The position numbers were made by a program, and so were the translations under genes. A DNA stretch of 64,000 nucleotides from Gemmatimonadota bacterium (GTDB lineage: Bacteria; Latescibacterota; UBA2968; GCA-2709665), in contig JAPPNU010000028.1 of the NCBI GenBank assembly GCA_028873695.1, positions 294,232-358,231 on the forward strand. The letters run 5' to 3'. The notes under the pieces are model-generated. The model did not search any database. It saw only the letters and a program-made list of their open reading frames with translations, and was not told the DNA's origin. This document shows, one piece after another, positions 35,633 to 44,240 of the stretch (within the stretch, counting starts at the first letter, position 1; each line of letters opens with the position of its first letter).

Positions 35633-36724
35633 ATGGCCCTCAATATCGGCATTATCGGCCTGCCAAACGTGGGCAAGTCGACCCTGTTCAATGCGTTGAC
35701 AAGGGCCGGCGTTGAGGCGTCGAACTATCCTTTCTGTACCGTCGAGCCGAATATCGGCGTCGTCGAGGTGCCTGACGAGCGTCTTCAACGGCTGAGTGAA
35801 CTGCTTCACCCCGAAGCATGCGTCCCCTCGTTCGTTCACTTTGTGGATATCGCCGGCCTGGTCCGGGGAGCCAGCCGCGGCGAAGGTCTGGGCAACCGCT
35901 TTCTGGCGCGGATCCGGGAGGTGGACGCACTGATTCATCTGGTTCGCTGCTACGAAAGCGGGAATGTGCCGCACGTGGACGGGGGTGTGGATCCCGTGCG
36001 GGACGTCGAAACCGTCGACACCGAACTGAAGCTGGCCGATCTCGAGTCGGCGGAAGGTATCGCCGGCCGTCTCGAGAAAGTCCTGCGTTCGCACCCGCGG
36101 GCACCGGAACGCGACGCATACGAAGCGCTTGGATTGGCCATCGCAGGTCTGGAACGGTCTGTGGCTGTAAGGGAACAGGAACTGACGGACGCGCAACTGA
36201 GCGTTCTTGCGCCGTTCAGTTTTCTGACGGCCAAACCCGTGTTGTACGTGTCGAACGTTTCGGAAACGGATCTGCCTGACGGAGGCGCCGCCACCGCCCG
36301 GCTGCGGGCCCTCGTCGGCAGCGACAACGTACTGCCGCTTGCGGCGCAGATCGAGGCGGAACTTGGCGAATTGCCGCAGGCCGACCGAAGGGTCTTTCTT
36401 GCGGACATGGGGTTGGACCAGCCTAGCGTAAGCCGGCTGATTCGGGCGGGATACGTCCTGCTGGGACTGATTACCTTCTACACCACGGCAAACGAAAAGC
36501 TGCAGGCCTGGGAAGTTCGTGAAGGCACACGTGCCGCGGCGGCCGCGGGCAGAATTCACTCTGACATGGAGCGTGGATTCATCAGGGCGGAAGTTGCCGC
36601 CTTCCAGGACGTCCTGGCCGCCGGCAGCATTGCCGGATTGCGCGAAGCAGGCAGGGCGCGTGCGGAAGGCAGGCAATACCTGGTTCAGGACGGCGACGTT
36701 ATCCGATTTCTCTTCAACGAATGA
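35633..36724 (+). CDS. ychF: YchF/OLA1-family P-loop ATPase
   Basis: 363 residues. G1 GLPNVGKST, G3-like DIAGLVRGASRGEGLGN and the switched G4 region KPVLYVSNVSE, in which NKxD is altered, as expected for the ATP-preferring YchF proteins. The C-terminus is the TGS domain (LITFYTTANEKLQAWEVREGTRAAAAAGRIHSDMERGFIRAEV...). It binds ribosomes and affects the stress response and translation fidelity. Universal single-copy gene. Confidence 0.95.
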   Translation: MALNIGIIGLPNVGKSTLFNALTRAGVEASNYPFCTVEPNIGVVEVPDERLQRLSELLHPEACVPSFVHFVDIAGLVRGASRGEGLGNRFLARIREVDALIHLVRCYESGNVPHVDGGVDPVRDVETVDTELKLADLESAEGIAGRLEKVLRSHPRAPERDAYEALGLAIAGLERSVAVREQELTDAQLSVLAPFSFLTAKPVLYVSNVSETDLPDGGAATARLRALVGSDNVLPLAAQIEAELGELPQADRRVFLADMGLDQPSVSRLIRAGYVLLGLITFYTTANEKLQAWEVREGTRAAAAAGRIHSDMERGFIRAEVAAFQDVLAAGSIAGLREAGRARAEGRQYLVQDGDVIRFLFNE

Positions 36725-36804
36725 TCGCGCGTTGGCGGGCTGCGCGCCGAATCGCCGGTTCGTCGCCGACCACCGGGCACTCACAGAGATAAGGGGGTAA
36801 CCCT

Positions 36805-37374
36805 ATGGTCAAATGGTCACGCATTGGAGCAGGAGTAATTGCCGTCTGCCTTTCGATGGGCCACTATCCGTCGTATGCACTCGGCTTGCAGGGCCTCGGC
36901 GTCAAGGTTGGCGTGGACCTCACGCGTCAGGAGTCTGCCGAATACCTCGGGTACGAGTTCGATTCCGCCAGGCTGACGCTCGGCGGACACGTTGATTTCG
37001 GATCCATCTTCATTCCCCGTCTGCATCTGGTTCCGGGCGTGGATCTGGTGATCCAGGACAATCTGAAGATATACTCCCTGAACGGGGAGGCCCAGTTCAA
37101 TTTCGGTGAGGGCAACACCTACGGATACGTGGGCGGCGGGATCGGCGTGCACCTCACCCGGTTCGACATTATAGATACCGCCGGTCAGGGAAACGCGATA
37201 AACGTGGCTGTACCTAACGACACAAAAGTAACCCTGAATATTCCGGTCGGATTCCGAAAACGGGTCGGACCCGGTGTGCTGTGGTTTGGAGAACTCAAGA
37301 TGATCATCGCCGACCAGGAGGAGGACTCCTCGTTGAGGTTGAGTCTGGGCATGGCTTTCGGCGCGTCGGACTGA
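36805..37374 (+). CDS. secreted outer-membrane-type small beta-barrel protein
   Basis: 189 residues. A signal peptide (VIAVCLSMGHYPSYA) is followed by alternating amphipathic strands with Gly/aromatic turns: GVKVGVDLTRQESAEYLGYEFDS, LTLGGHVDFGSIFI, GYVGGGIGVHLTRF, GLGMAFGASD-like end. The length and pattern fit an eight-stranded barrel of the OmpA/OmpX N-domain type. AGGGGGTAACCCTATG provides the ribosome binding site. A MITE-like element starts directly at its stop codon. Function unknown. Confidence 0.65.
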   Translation: MVKWSRIGAGVIAVCLSMGHYPSYALGLQGLGVKVGVDLTRQESAEYLGYEFDSARLTLGGHVDFGSIFIPRLHLVPGVDLVIQDNLKIYSLNGEAQFNFGEGNTYGYVGGGIGVHLTRFDIIDTAGQGNAINVAVPNDTKVTLNIPVGFRKRVGPGVLWFGELKMIIADQEEDSSLRLSLGMAFGASD

Positions 37375-37560
37375 AAGGCCGTCTTAAAAATCCCAGCGGT
37401 CTTCGCATGGCTGCAAAAGCGCCGGTCGGTGTTGGTCAAACCCGCCCGTATAGACAAATATGGGCGGATTTTCCCGTCGGCGCTGCGCGCCCCTCGCGCC
37501 TCATAACCGCCGCTTTTTCGCTCGTGCGCGGGAACTCACCGGTAATTTTAAAACAACTTC
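37375..37560 (+). repeat. MITE-like element family B, copy 1 (186 bp, internal insert)
   Basis: Ends AAGGCCGTCTTAAAAATCCC and, on the opposite strand, GAAGTTGTTTTAAAATTACC form imperfect inverted repeats. The element is flanked by TGA (37372-37374, also the stop codon of the upstream gene) and TGA (37561-37563), a likely 3-base target duplication of the TNA type. Internally it shares CCAGCGGTCTTCGC, GGCTGCAAAAGCGCCGGTCGG and GGGAACTCACCGGTAATTTT with copy 2, but contains about 100 extra bases (from TGTTGGTCAAACC to CTCGTGCGC). Confidence 0.75.
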
Positions 37561-37685
37561 TGAAAACCGGTTGCGCGGGACGGACACCGGCTTCCACAGG
37601 GCGAGTCTGCATTATGCCGGGGACAGATGCAGCAGCGGTCCCACTCGGGCACCCATGAATTCAGAGAACAGAGGAGATGCCATCC

Positions 37686-38261
37686 ATGGCGGAAGACAAG
37701 ATTGAGCGGATCGGGTACCATATCTCGGAAATCATGAAAGTGCTCAATCTGGACATGAAAGATCCGAACCTGAGGGACACGCCGCGGCGGTTTGCCCGGA
37801 TGTACCTTGAGATATTCAAAGGGCTCGACGAAGACAACGAACCCGACGTCCGGATGTTCCCCAACGAGGACGGGTTCGACAATATGGTGGCCATGACCGA
37901 TATTTCGTTCTATTCGATGTGCGCGCACCATCTGTTGCCCTTCTGGGGAAGGGTTCACGTAGGCTATATACCAACGACTCAGATCGTGGGTCTGAGCAAA
38001 TTGGTGCGCATCGTAGAGTATTACGCCCGGCGGCCCCAGATTCAGGAGCGGATGACCCACCAGATCGTCGAATTTCTGGAACGCGAACTTACGCCCAAGG
38101 GATCTATCGTGGTGGTCGAAGCACGGCACCTGTGCATGGAAATGCGGGGCGTGGAAAAACCGGGGGCGTGGGCAACGACCTCCGCCGTCCGGGGGGCTTT
38201 CAAGGACCGCACAACGCGTGAGGAGTTTCTCGAATTGCTGCAGCGGCAGAGAGAGCGTTGA
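37686..38261 (+). CDS. folE: GTP cyclohydrolase I
   Basis: 191 residues from ATG 37686. An in-frame ATG at 37677 abuts GAGGAG and is too close for it; the one at 37686 has 9-base spacing. All zinc and catalytic residues of type I enzymes are present: CAHHLLPF (Cys, His-His), VGLSKLVRIVEYYARRPQIQERMT and ARHLCMEMRGV with the second zinc Cys. It converts GTP to dihydroneopterin triphosphate, the first step of folate or tetrahydrobiopterin synthesis. A pterin-carbinolamine dehydratase is encoded at 51050. Confidence 0.95.
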   Translation: MAEDKIERIGYHISEIMKVLNLDMKDPNLRDTPRRFARMYLEIFKGLDEDNEPDVRMFPNEDGFDNMVAMTDISFYSMCAHHLLPFWGRVHVGYIPTTQIVGLSKLVRIVEYYARRPQIQERMTHQIVEFLERELTPKGSIVVVEARHLCMEMRGVEKPGAWATTSAVRGAFKDRTTREEFLELLQRQRER

Positions 38262-38291
38262 GGAAGGAGGCGGCCGGCGTTGCAGGGCGGG

Positions 38292-38738
38292 TCATCCCCT
38301 GGCGCGATGATCGTACATGTCCGCCGTATGCAGGTCGAACGGCTGGTGTATCGGGTTCTTTCGGGCGCCGCGGAACGCCGTCTTGCAACTGTAGCAAATC
38401 GTGATTTCCGGAAGACTCAGGTACAGTACGAGATCGATTATCGCGGCGGCGCCCAGGCAGGCATAGAAATAGACGGGGCGATCCAGCGCCACGAACACCA
38501 GGCCGATCAGGGCAAATAAAACGGCAATCCCCAGACCGGTTTTTCCGTTGAAGTCTCTCTGAACGTAAAAATCGGTCTTTGCGCACCGGGGGCATACGTC
38601 GACCCGGTTCTTGTGCAGGATTTCCTTCGAGAAGGCCATCGGAAGATCCTGGCCGCAGGCCTGGCAGATCGTACCGGTCGATGACGCCCGGACATGATTG
38701 ACGGCCTGACATTCGGGGCAGCGAAAACTGATTACCAT
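38292..38738 (-). CDS. zinc-ribbon membrane protein of unknown function
   Basis: 148 residues starting MVISFRCPECQ; the longer open frame reaches into a repeat end and is not used. Four CxxC knuckles are seen: CPECQ, CQACG, CPRCA and CYSCK. Two hydrophobic helices (GLGIAVLFALIGLVFVAL and FYACLGAAAIIDLVLYLSL) separate the first three from the last. This fits a double zinc-ribbon with a membrane hairpin. It converges with folE (end of gene 31 bases after folE stop). A MITE-like element lies just upstream. Confidence 0.7.
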   Translation of the reverse strand: MVISFRCPECQAVNHVRASSTGTICQACGQDLPMAFSKEILHKNRVDVCPRCAKTDFYVQRDFNGKTGLGIAVLFALIGLVFVALDRPVYFYACLGAAAIIDLVLYLSLPEITICYSCKTAFRGARKNPIHQPFDLHTADMYDHRARG

Positions 38739-38742
38739 GGGG

Positions 38743-38909
38743 TTAACCGTCCGTTGCAAGAATCGCTCTGCAGGCGAGCGCGAGCCGCCGTCGCCGAGGA
38801 CAAGGCGCGCGACCGGATCGAATCGGGTTATTCGACGAGGAGGCGCAACGCGGTATTTCGGCCGCGCGAATCGGACACGGCCAGGATGGTTTTTTCAGCG
38901 GGCGGTTAG
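38743..38909 (+). repeat. MITE-like element family A, copy 3 (167 bp)
   Basis: Left end TTAACCGTCCGTTGCAAGAA, right end (opposite strand) CTAACCGCCCGCTGAAAAAA; TTA at both edges. Shares ATCGCTCTGCAGGCGAG with the right end of copy 1 and AACGCGGTATTTCGGCCG with copies 1 and 2. The right terminus supplies the stop codon (TAA, read on the - strand at 38906-38908) of the membrane-protein gene. Confidence 0.75.
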
Positions 38910-39724
38910 ACCGGTATCCCGGTTGTATAATGGATATAGGCGGAAACACATTCGCCGATCAGAACAAAAATCGTGGCGACGTACAGCAGGCCCGTGGCCG
39001 ACTGGGTCGAGTGGATCTTTACGGTTTGCCAGACCATAATTCCCACAATGAGCGGTCCGAGAAGCCCGAAGAGCACGCGGACCCACAGAAATAGACCGCC
39101 CGGTCCCCAAAAGGACCGGAGCGTCTCCCGCACTTGCATGTCACCGTCCGCCCAGAAGACGTATATCGTGAGTGCGGTCAGCATCGCTTTGGCAAGTGTT
39201 GCGCCGAGCATCAGTTGCGTGAGGATGCGCAGCGGCCGGATGTGAAGCGTTGGCACCACGAGATACCAATGGCCCAGGATCATTGCGAAGATGATGCTGC
39301 CGAGGAAGAGCGCGGAGATCAGGTAACTGGCGGCGGTTAACGCGCCCGCAGCAACAGGTGAACAGGCCTCGCACGCGAGAAGTCCGTCCGACACGAGTCC
39401 GGCTGCTCCCGCCGCGCCCGCTGCGGCAAGCAGCGGTTTCTGCGGCTTTATCCGTTCGGCGACGACCGCGAGAAGGTAGCCGAAAGCGAACACGGCGCCG
39501 GCTACCAACAGCCAGCGTGGCAACTGAGAAACCGTCGAGCCATCCGTCGCCGGCGTTAGAACCGGGTATGGTCCCGCCCACAGCGCCAGCGCGAGAAACA
39601 CCAGACACGCGAGTGCGCAGAACCGGAAAAAACGTTTACCGGCCTCAATGGGAACGGCCAGCAATGACAACAACCCGCCGACCGCGAGTTGGCTGAAAAC
39701 GAGGTAGACAAGCGTACTGTACAT
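38906..39724 (-). CDS. polytopic membrane protein of unknown function
   Basis: 272 residues from MYSTLVYLVFSQLAVGG; an upstream frame extension (to 39889) has no hydrophobic or coding character. About eight membrane segments: residues 5-25, 32-48 (FRFCALACLVFLALALWA), 75-98, 104-120, 125-145, 148-170 (LFLGSIIFAMILGHWYLV), 185-205 and 225-265. GHWYLVVPTLHIRPLRIL is a conserved-looking His/Trp segment. No known family is recognised. It is transcribed divergently from the Kelch gene; its stop codon lies in a MITE-like terminus. Confidence 0.6.
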   Translation of the reverse strand: MYSTLVYLVFSQLAVGGLLSLLAVPIEAGKRFFRFCALACLVFLALALWAGPYPVLTPATDGSTVSQLPRWLLVAGAVFAFGYLLAVVAERIKPQKPLLAAAGAAGAAGLVSDGLLACEACSPVAAGALTAASYLISALFLGSIIFAMILGHWYLVVPTLHIRPLRILTQLMLGATLAKAMLTALTIYVFWADGDMQVRETLRSFWGPGGLFLWVRVLFGLLGPLIVGIMVWQTVKIHSTQSATGLLYVATIFVLIGECVSAYIHYTTGIPV

Positions 39725-39866
39725 AGCGTCGCGACACCGCGGGTGAGTTGTCCTGTTCCGACTTTCAACGTCGGCCGGTGTCCAATATATCGGAAAAGCG
39801 CGGAGTAGGAAAACGAAAAACGGTAGACGGCGGGCCGAAGGGTCTGTCGGCAGGGACAGCCACTGT

Positions 39867-40814
39867 ATGACAGTGAACTGGCATCGCATTACCGAATCCG
39901 CGCCATGGCCGCCCAGAGATTCGCCCGGGGCCGTGGTTTACAACGACCACGTCTGGTTGTTGGGCGGGTGGCAGATGATGGGTCCTATGGACTTCCCACG
40001 CCTAGACGACGTTTGGCGCTCCGCCGACGGCCGGACGTGGGAATGCGTGTTGCGAACCGCGCCATGGCCGGCCCGGAATCTCGCCGGCTGCGTTGTCCTG
40101 GGCGATCGGATCTGGTTGATGGGCGGATTCGACGGGGTCCATACGCTCGGCGACGTCTGGTGTTCGAACGATGGCCGGAACTGGGATTGCGTGACCCGTT
40201 GCGCTCCATGGGGTTGTCGGGGCGCCTTCGGCAGCATCGTATACAATAACCGGATCTGGGTCTTCGGGGGACTGAACTGGGAGCGAAGGACACACTACGG
40301 CGACGTCTGGTGCTCGGGCGACGGACAGCGGTGGGATCTGGTGGAGAAGCGCGCGCCCTGGGCGCCGCGGGCCATGTTTCCCGCCATCGAATACAGAAAG
40401 AAGGTCTGGATTCTGGGCGGTGGAAACTACCACGATCGCGGGGTGAATTACAACGACGTCTGGTGTTCGTCGGACGGCATGACCTGGAAACAGGTGGCGG
40501 TGGATGCCGGATGGGGACCGCGCCGTTTCCACGGGTCCTTCGTCTACGCCGGCAGGATATGGATTGCAGGCGGGGCCATAGAACCCTCCACAAATATGAA
40601 CGACGTCTGGTGTTCGGCCGACGGCCGGACGTGGCAGCGCGCCAATCGCCGTGCGCCCTGGGGGGTGCGTCACGCGTTTCCGTGCCTGGACTTTCAACAG
40701 AGGATCTGGCTTCTCGGCGGGTACAGCGGGTCCATTGCGGGCAGCGTCGTCTACAACGATGTCTGGACCCTCGAAACACCCGATCGGCCAGCAGCGGGGC
40801 AACTGACCGCCTGA
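39867..40814 (+). CDS. Kelch-type beta-propeller protein
   Basis: 315 residues composed of six near-identical blades of about 50 residues. Each contains (N/G)DVW(C/R)S(A/N/G/S)DG(R/Q/M)(T/N)W followed by APWxxR and a hydrophobic strand with IW.(L/M/F)GG, for example NDVWCSSDGMTW and HYGDVWCSGDGQRWDLV. This is the Kelch/galactose oxidase propeller pattern. No signal peptide is seen, so it may be cytoplasmic. The final NDVWTLET probably closes the ring with the N-terminal strand. Function unknown. Confidence 0.75.
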   Translation: MTVNWHRITESAPWPPRDSPGAVVYNDHVWLLGGWQMMGPMDFPRLDDVWRSADGRTWECVLRTAPWPARNLAGCVVLGDRIWLMGGFDGVHTLGDVWCSNDGRNWDCVTRCAPWGCRGAFGSIVYNNRIWVFGGLNWERRTHYGDVWCSGDGQRWDLVEKRAPWAPRAMFPAIEYRKKVWILGGGNYHDRGVNYNDVWCSSDGMTWKQVAVDAGWGPRRFHGSFVYAGRIWIAGGAIEPSTNMNDVWCSADGRTWQRANRRAPWGVRHAFPCLDFQQRIWLLGGYSGSIAGSVVYNDVWTLETPDRPAAGQLTA

Positions 40815-40836
40815 CGGGCCCCTGGGGCGATCTCAC

Positions 40837-42198
40837 GTGGCTTTTACCCGATCCGGATCGAATACCGCATCCGTGGCGGCGTTTCCCTGGTGGGGATATT
40901 CCGGCATCTCCGTTTTCGGTGTCGGCGTCTGGTTTCTGGCAGCCGACGTCCCCGTCTGGAATACGGTATGGTACGTGCCGGCCTGGTACGGATATCTCCT
41001 GGCCCTCGACGGATTCATCCTTCGCAGCCAGGGACGATCCTTCCTGCGCGACCGTCGTGGAGAGACGGTCGCTTTGCTATTCTGGTCGGTGCCTTTCTGG
41101 TTCGTGTACGAAGCCTACAACCTGGTCATAGAGAACTGGTACTACGTCTTTGGATTGCGGTCGGACACGTGGGCGTTCGCATTCACCGCAGCCGCCTTTG
41201 CCACCGTATTGCCCGCCTGTTTCCTGCATGCGGAATGGCTGAAATCGACGCGACGGTTCCACGCGATCCAATGGCGGGGTCTCCGCGTGACCCCGATGAC
41301 GGAGGCGATCCTGTGGGTTGCGGGCGCGGCCTGCGCGATTCTGCCGCTGATCTGGCCCCGGTATACTTTCTGGATGGTCTGGGGAGCGACACTGGGAATA
41401 CCGGAAGCGGTCAATTACCGGCTGGGCGCGCCTTCGCTGTTGCGGGATCTTGAAAGCGGGCGTCCCGCGAGGCTGCTGCGCCTTCTGTGCGGGGGCGCCT
41501 GGGCAGGTGTGGTATGGGAGGGATTCAACTACTGGGCGAGGTGCAAGTGGATCTATACCGTGCCCGGACTTGAGGGTTGGAAGCTGTTCGAAATGCCCCT
41601 GCCGGGATTCCTGGGGTTTCCCGTTCTGGCGGTCAACGGGTTCGCCTGCTATGCGCTGTTGTGCCGCCTGCTTCGGGGAGGGCGCAGTTGGGAGGGTGGC
41701 GGCGGTTTCCGGCAGCCCGCCGGATGTCGCTCCTGGGTGGCGGGCGCGCTGGCGGTCTTGTTCAGCGTCTCGACGTTTCATTCGGTGCAGGTGAAAACGC
41801 TGAAGTCCAGGCGCCCGCTGATGTCCGAACTGCCCGGTCTGGATGCGCAGGACCGGGAGCGGCTTCGCGCCGCGGGCATTTCCACGCCTGAGCGACTCTT
41901 CCGCGCCGCGGAATCGCCGGACGTCCAATATCTGGCGGGGATCGCGGGCGTCGATTCCCTTCGCCTCAAGAACGCCGTCGTCCACGCGACACTCGCCATC
42001 CACAAAGGAATGGGCTGCGAGGCTGCCTCGCTGCTTCGAAACGCAGGTATTGATGGTATTGCGGGCCTGGCCGGCGCGGACGCGAACGCACTTTACGGGC
42101 GAATCGACGAGTTGAAATCCGACGTGGGAAAGCCATCTCTGGCTGAAGTGCGGGTCTGGGTCCGTTCCGCGGACGCTGACGGCAGGCCTCGCAGATAG
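40837..42198 (+). CDS. membrane protein with C-terminal DUF4332-like helix-hairpin-helix region
   Basis: 453 residues from GTG 40837. Residues 15-320 contain about eight hydrophobic helices rich in Trp (WNTVWYVPAWYGYLLALDGFIL, FWSVPFWFVYEAYNLVIENWYYV). After a helix near 308-320 (VAGALAVLFSVSTF) the protein changes to a soluble tail of about 120 residues, SELPGLDAQDRERLRAAGISTPERLFRAA...AGIAGVDSLRLKNAV, which has the LPGL/GI hairpin repeats of DUF4332. The DNA-binding or peptide-binding role of that tail is unknown. It follows the Kelch gene after 22 bases. Confidence 0.65.
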   Translation: MAFTRSGSNTASVAAFPWWGYSGISVFGVGVWFLAADVPVWNTVWYVPAWYGYLLALDGFILRSQGRSFLRDRRGETVALLFWSVPFWFVYEAYNLVIENWYYVFGLRSDTWAFAFTAAAFATVLPACFLHAEWLKSTRRFHAIQWRGLRVTPMTEAILWVAGAACAILPLIWPRYTFWMVWGATLGIPEAVNYRLGAPSLLRDLESGRPARLLRLLCGGAWAGVVWEGFNYWARCKWIYTVPGLEGWKLFEMPLPGFLGFPVLAVNGFACYALLCRLLRGGRSWEGGGGFRQPAGCRSWVAGALAVLFSVSTFHSVQVKTLKSRRPLMSELPGLDAQDRERLRAAGISTPERLFRAAESPDVQYLAGIAGVDSLRLKNAVVHATLAIHKGMGCEAASLLRNAGIDGIAGLAGADANALYGRIDELKSDVGKPSLAEVRVWVRSADADGRPRR

Positions 42199-42210
42199 AC
42201 CGGAATCTGC

Positions 42211-42238
42211 TGGACAACGGCAGAATAAAGCGTATATT
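42211..42238 (+). promoter_or_regulatory. probable promoter of the aldolase gene
   Basis: TGGACA (42211-42216), 16-base spacer, TATATT (42233-42238); ATG follows 55 bases later. Confidence 0.45.
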
Positions 42239-42292
42239 TTACGGAGCGATGTTCAGACCGCAATATTACAACTGGGAATGAGGTCGTAAACG

Positions 42293-43315
42293 ATGTCAAC
42301 AGGGGAACTCGAAGCCACGGCGCGCGCGCTTGTTCCCGCCCGCAGAGGTATTCTTGCGGCGGACGAAAGTATGGGGACAATCACAAAGCGATTCGCGGAT
42401 ATCGGTTTGGAGCCCACGGCCGAATCCCGAAGGGCGTACCGTGAAATGTTGTTCACGACCCCGGATCTGTCGGACTACATCAGCGGCGTCATTCTGTACG
42501 AAGAGACGTTGAATACGACCGCGAACGGCAGCGTTCCGTTTCCACGGTTGCTGGCGGATCGGGGTATGATTCCGGGAATCAAGGCGGATGCAGGGCTTGT
42601 TCCCCTGGCCGGCTTTCCGGGCGAACAGATTACCGAGGGTCTGGACGGGCTACGGGTCCGCCTGGACGCATATCGTGAGCGGGGCGCAAGGTTCGCGAAA
42701 TGGCGCGCCGCCATTGCTATTGGCGACGGGATTCCGACCCGGGGGTGCATCCATGCCAATTCCCACGCCCTCGCCCGCTATGCCGCCCTGTGTCAGGAAG
42801 CGGGGCTGGTACCCATCGTGGAACCTGAAGTCTTGATGGACGGGGATCACACCATCGAACGGTGCGAGGAAGTAACGGAATGGGTGTTGCGCAGCGTGTT
42901 TTCGGAACTGGGAGAACACCGGGTCAATCTGGAAGGCGCGTTGCTGAAAGCCAGTATGGTCCTGTCCGGCGTCGATTGTCCGGCGCAGGCAGGCGTCGAA
43001 GAAGTGGCTGAAGCGACCGTGCGGTGCCTTCGGCGTACGGTTCCCGCCTCGATTCCGGGTGTGGTGTTTCTTTCCGGGGGACAGAGCCCGGAGCTTTCCA
43101 CGCTTCATCTCAACGCGATGAATCGGATTGGCGGATCCCCCTGGGAACTCAGCTATTCGTACGGCAGGGCGTTACAGGACCCCGCCCGCGCCGCCTGGAA
43201 CGGGCAGGCCGACAACGTGGCGGCGGCACAGAAAGTGTTCCATCACAGGGCAAGCTGCAACAGCGCCGCACGCGATGGCAGATATGTTCCGGAGATGGAG
43301 GGCATTGCCGCCTGA
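42293..43315 (+). CDS. class I fructose-bisphosphate aldolase
   Basis: 340 residues, the length of class I aldolase. Family motifs are continuous: RRGILAADESMGTITKRF, YREMLFTTPDLSDYISGVILYEET, GIKADAGLVPLAGFPGEQITEGLDGL, RFAKWRAAI (active-site Lys) and VNLEGALLKASMVLSG with K219, the Schiff-base Lys; C-terminal SGGQSPELSTLHLNAMN. Metal-independent cleavage of fructose 1,6-bisphosphate in glycolysis or gluconeogenesis. No class II enzyme is in the window. Confidence 0.95.
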   Translation: MSTGELEATARALVPARRGILAADESMGTITKRFADIGLEPTAESRRAYREMLFTTPDLSDYISGVILYEETLNTTANGSVPFPRLLADRGMIPGIKADAGLVPLAGFPGEQITEGLDGLRVRLDAYRERGARFAKWRAAIAIGDGIPTRGCIHANSHALARYAALCQEAGLVPIVEPEVLMDGDHTIERCEEVTEWVLRSVFSELGEHRVNLEGALLKASMVLSGVDCPAQAGVEEVAEATVRCLRRTVPASIPGVVFLSGGQSPELSTLHLNAMNRIGGSPWELSYSYGRALQDPARAAWNGQADNVAAAQKVFHHRASCNSAARDGRYVPEMEGIAA

Positions 43316-43397
43316 TTTTCTGCCGGCATCCGCTCACCGATCCCGTTACAGCGGCAGGCGCGCTGTTTCGGGTTTTTTTTGACGGCGTCAGATCGCG

Positions 43398-44240
43398 ATG
43401 AATCTCCTGCATCGTGCCTATCGGCGTATCTGTCGGTACCGGCGGAAAGTCGATCGTGAATGTTCAGCCCCGAGATTCAGGAAACTGCTGTATCCCGCCG
43501 CAGGTGCGGTGTTGCTGGGTACGGCGGGCGCGCTCTTCGCATTCCTGGAATACCGTACGAACTGCATTGCGATATGGGTGGGCGAGGCGCTGGACCGAAA
43601 CAATTCGAGGCGGGCCATGTCCGGCGCGTTATGGGAGCGGCTGGACGCGCGGGCCCAGGTACGGGACTCGTTGCAGGCGGTGGAAACACCCGTGGTCGGC
43701 GGCCTTCCCGGCGCCGTGGCCGAAGCCCGCTTCGACGTGGACCGCGTGCCGGAGTCCGGTATGCCTTCCTTCGTCGCGGTCTGGCGTACGGAGCGCTCGC
43801 GGAACACGGGGCCGGAAACCCCCGAATTGCTGAAGAGCGTTCGCGCATTCAACCTGGGGCTGTCACTCCTGAAGTCGGCAGTTTTGCCGGACTTGCGTTT
43901 CCGTGACCGGATACGGAGGCGGGTCGATGCCCTTTACCGGCACGCGGGCGGGACCGAACGTCGCGACGAAGCAGACACCGTGGTCGTAGCGGATTCCATC
44001 CTGGCGGACGTGCGCGAGCGTCTGGAAAGGGTTTTCGTTGAACAATTCCGGTCCGAAGAGCGGAATCGTCTTGTGGAAGAATTCCGATCGGGTCGTGTTC
44101 GCCAGATCCTGGTTCAGAGCGGGCTAGGCGCCTACCACGGAGAGTTGGTCTACGTCGATCCGGAACGCGCCCCAGTCAGGTTCGACGTGGAATCCGGCGA
44201 AATGGACGCGCTTTTCGACGGTTCGGGAGGTCGGCCCTGA
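43398..44240 (+). CDS. single-pass membrane protein of unknown function, partner of the PBP gene
   Basis: 280 residues. A basic N-terminus and a membrane helix at about 30-52 (LLYPAAGAVLLGTAGALFAFLEY) precede a long soluble, charged, mostly helical part (about 90-280) with many Arg-Glu pairs (RRRVDALYRHAGGTERRDEADTV, VRERLERVFVEQFRSEERNRLVEEFRSGRV). No known domain is recognised. It overlaps the following PBP1A gene by one base (TGATG), so it may be a PBP regulator of the periplasm, by context only. Confidence 0.55.
   Translation: MNLLHRAYRRICRYRRKVDRECSAPRFRKLLYPAAGAVLLGTAGALFAFLEYRTNCIAIWVGEALDRNNSRRAMSGALWERLDARAQVRDSLQAVETPVVGGLPGAVAEARFDVDRVPESGMPSFVAVWRTERSRNTGPETPELLKSVRAFNLGLSLLKSAVLPDLRFRDRIRRRVDALYRHAGGTERRDEADTVVVADSILADVRERLERVFVEQFRSEERNRLVEEFRSGRVRQILVQSGLGAYHGELVYVDPERAPVRFDVESGEMDALFDGSGGRP

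Noticed and set aside
35543..36784. 413-codon open frame on the - strand
   Set aside because: Antisense of ychF; no recognisable motif.
43316..43397. Possible terminator after the aldolase gene
   Set aside because: CTGCCG/CGGCAG has a 26-base loop and the T run lies far from the stem, so the hairpin is not convincing.
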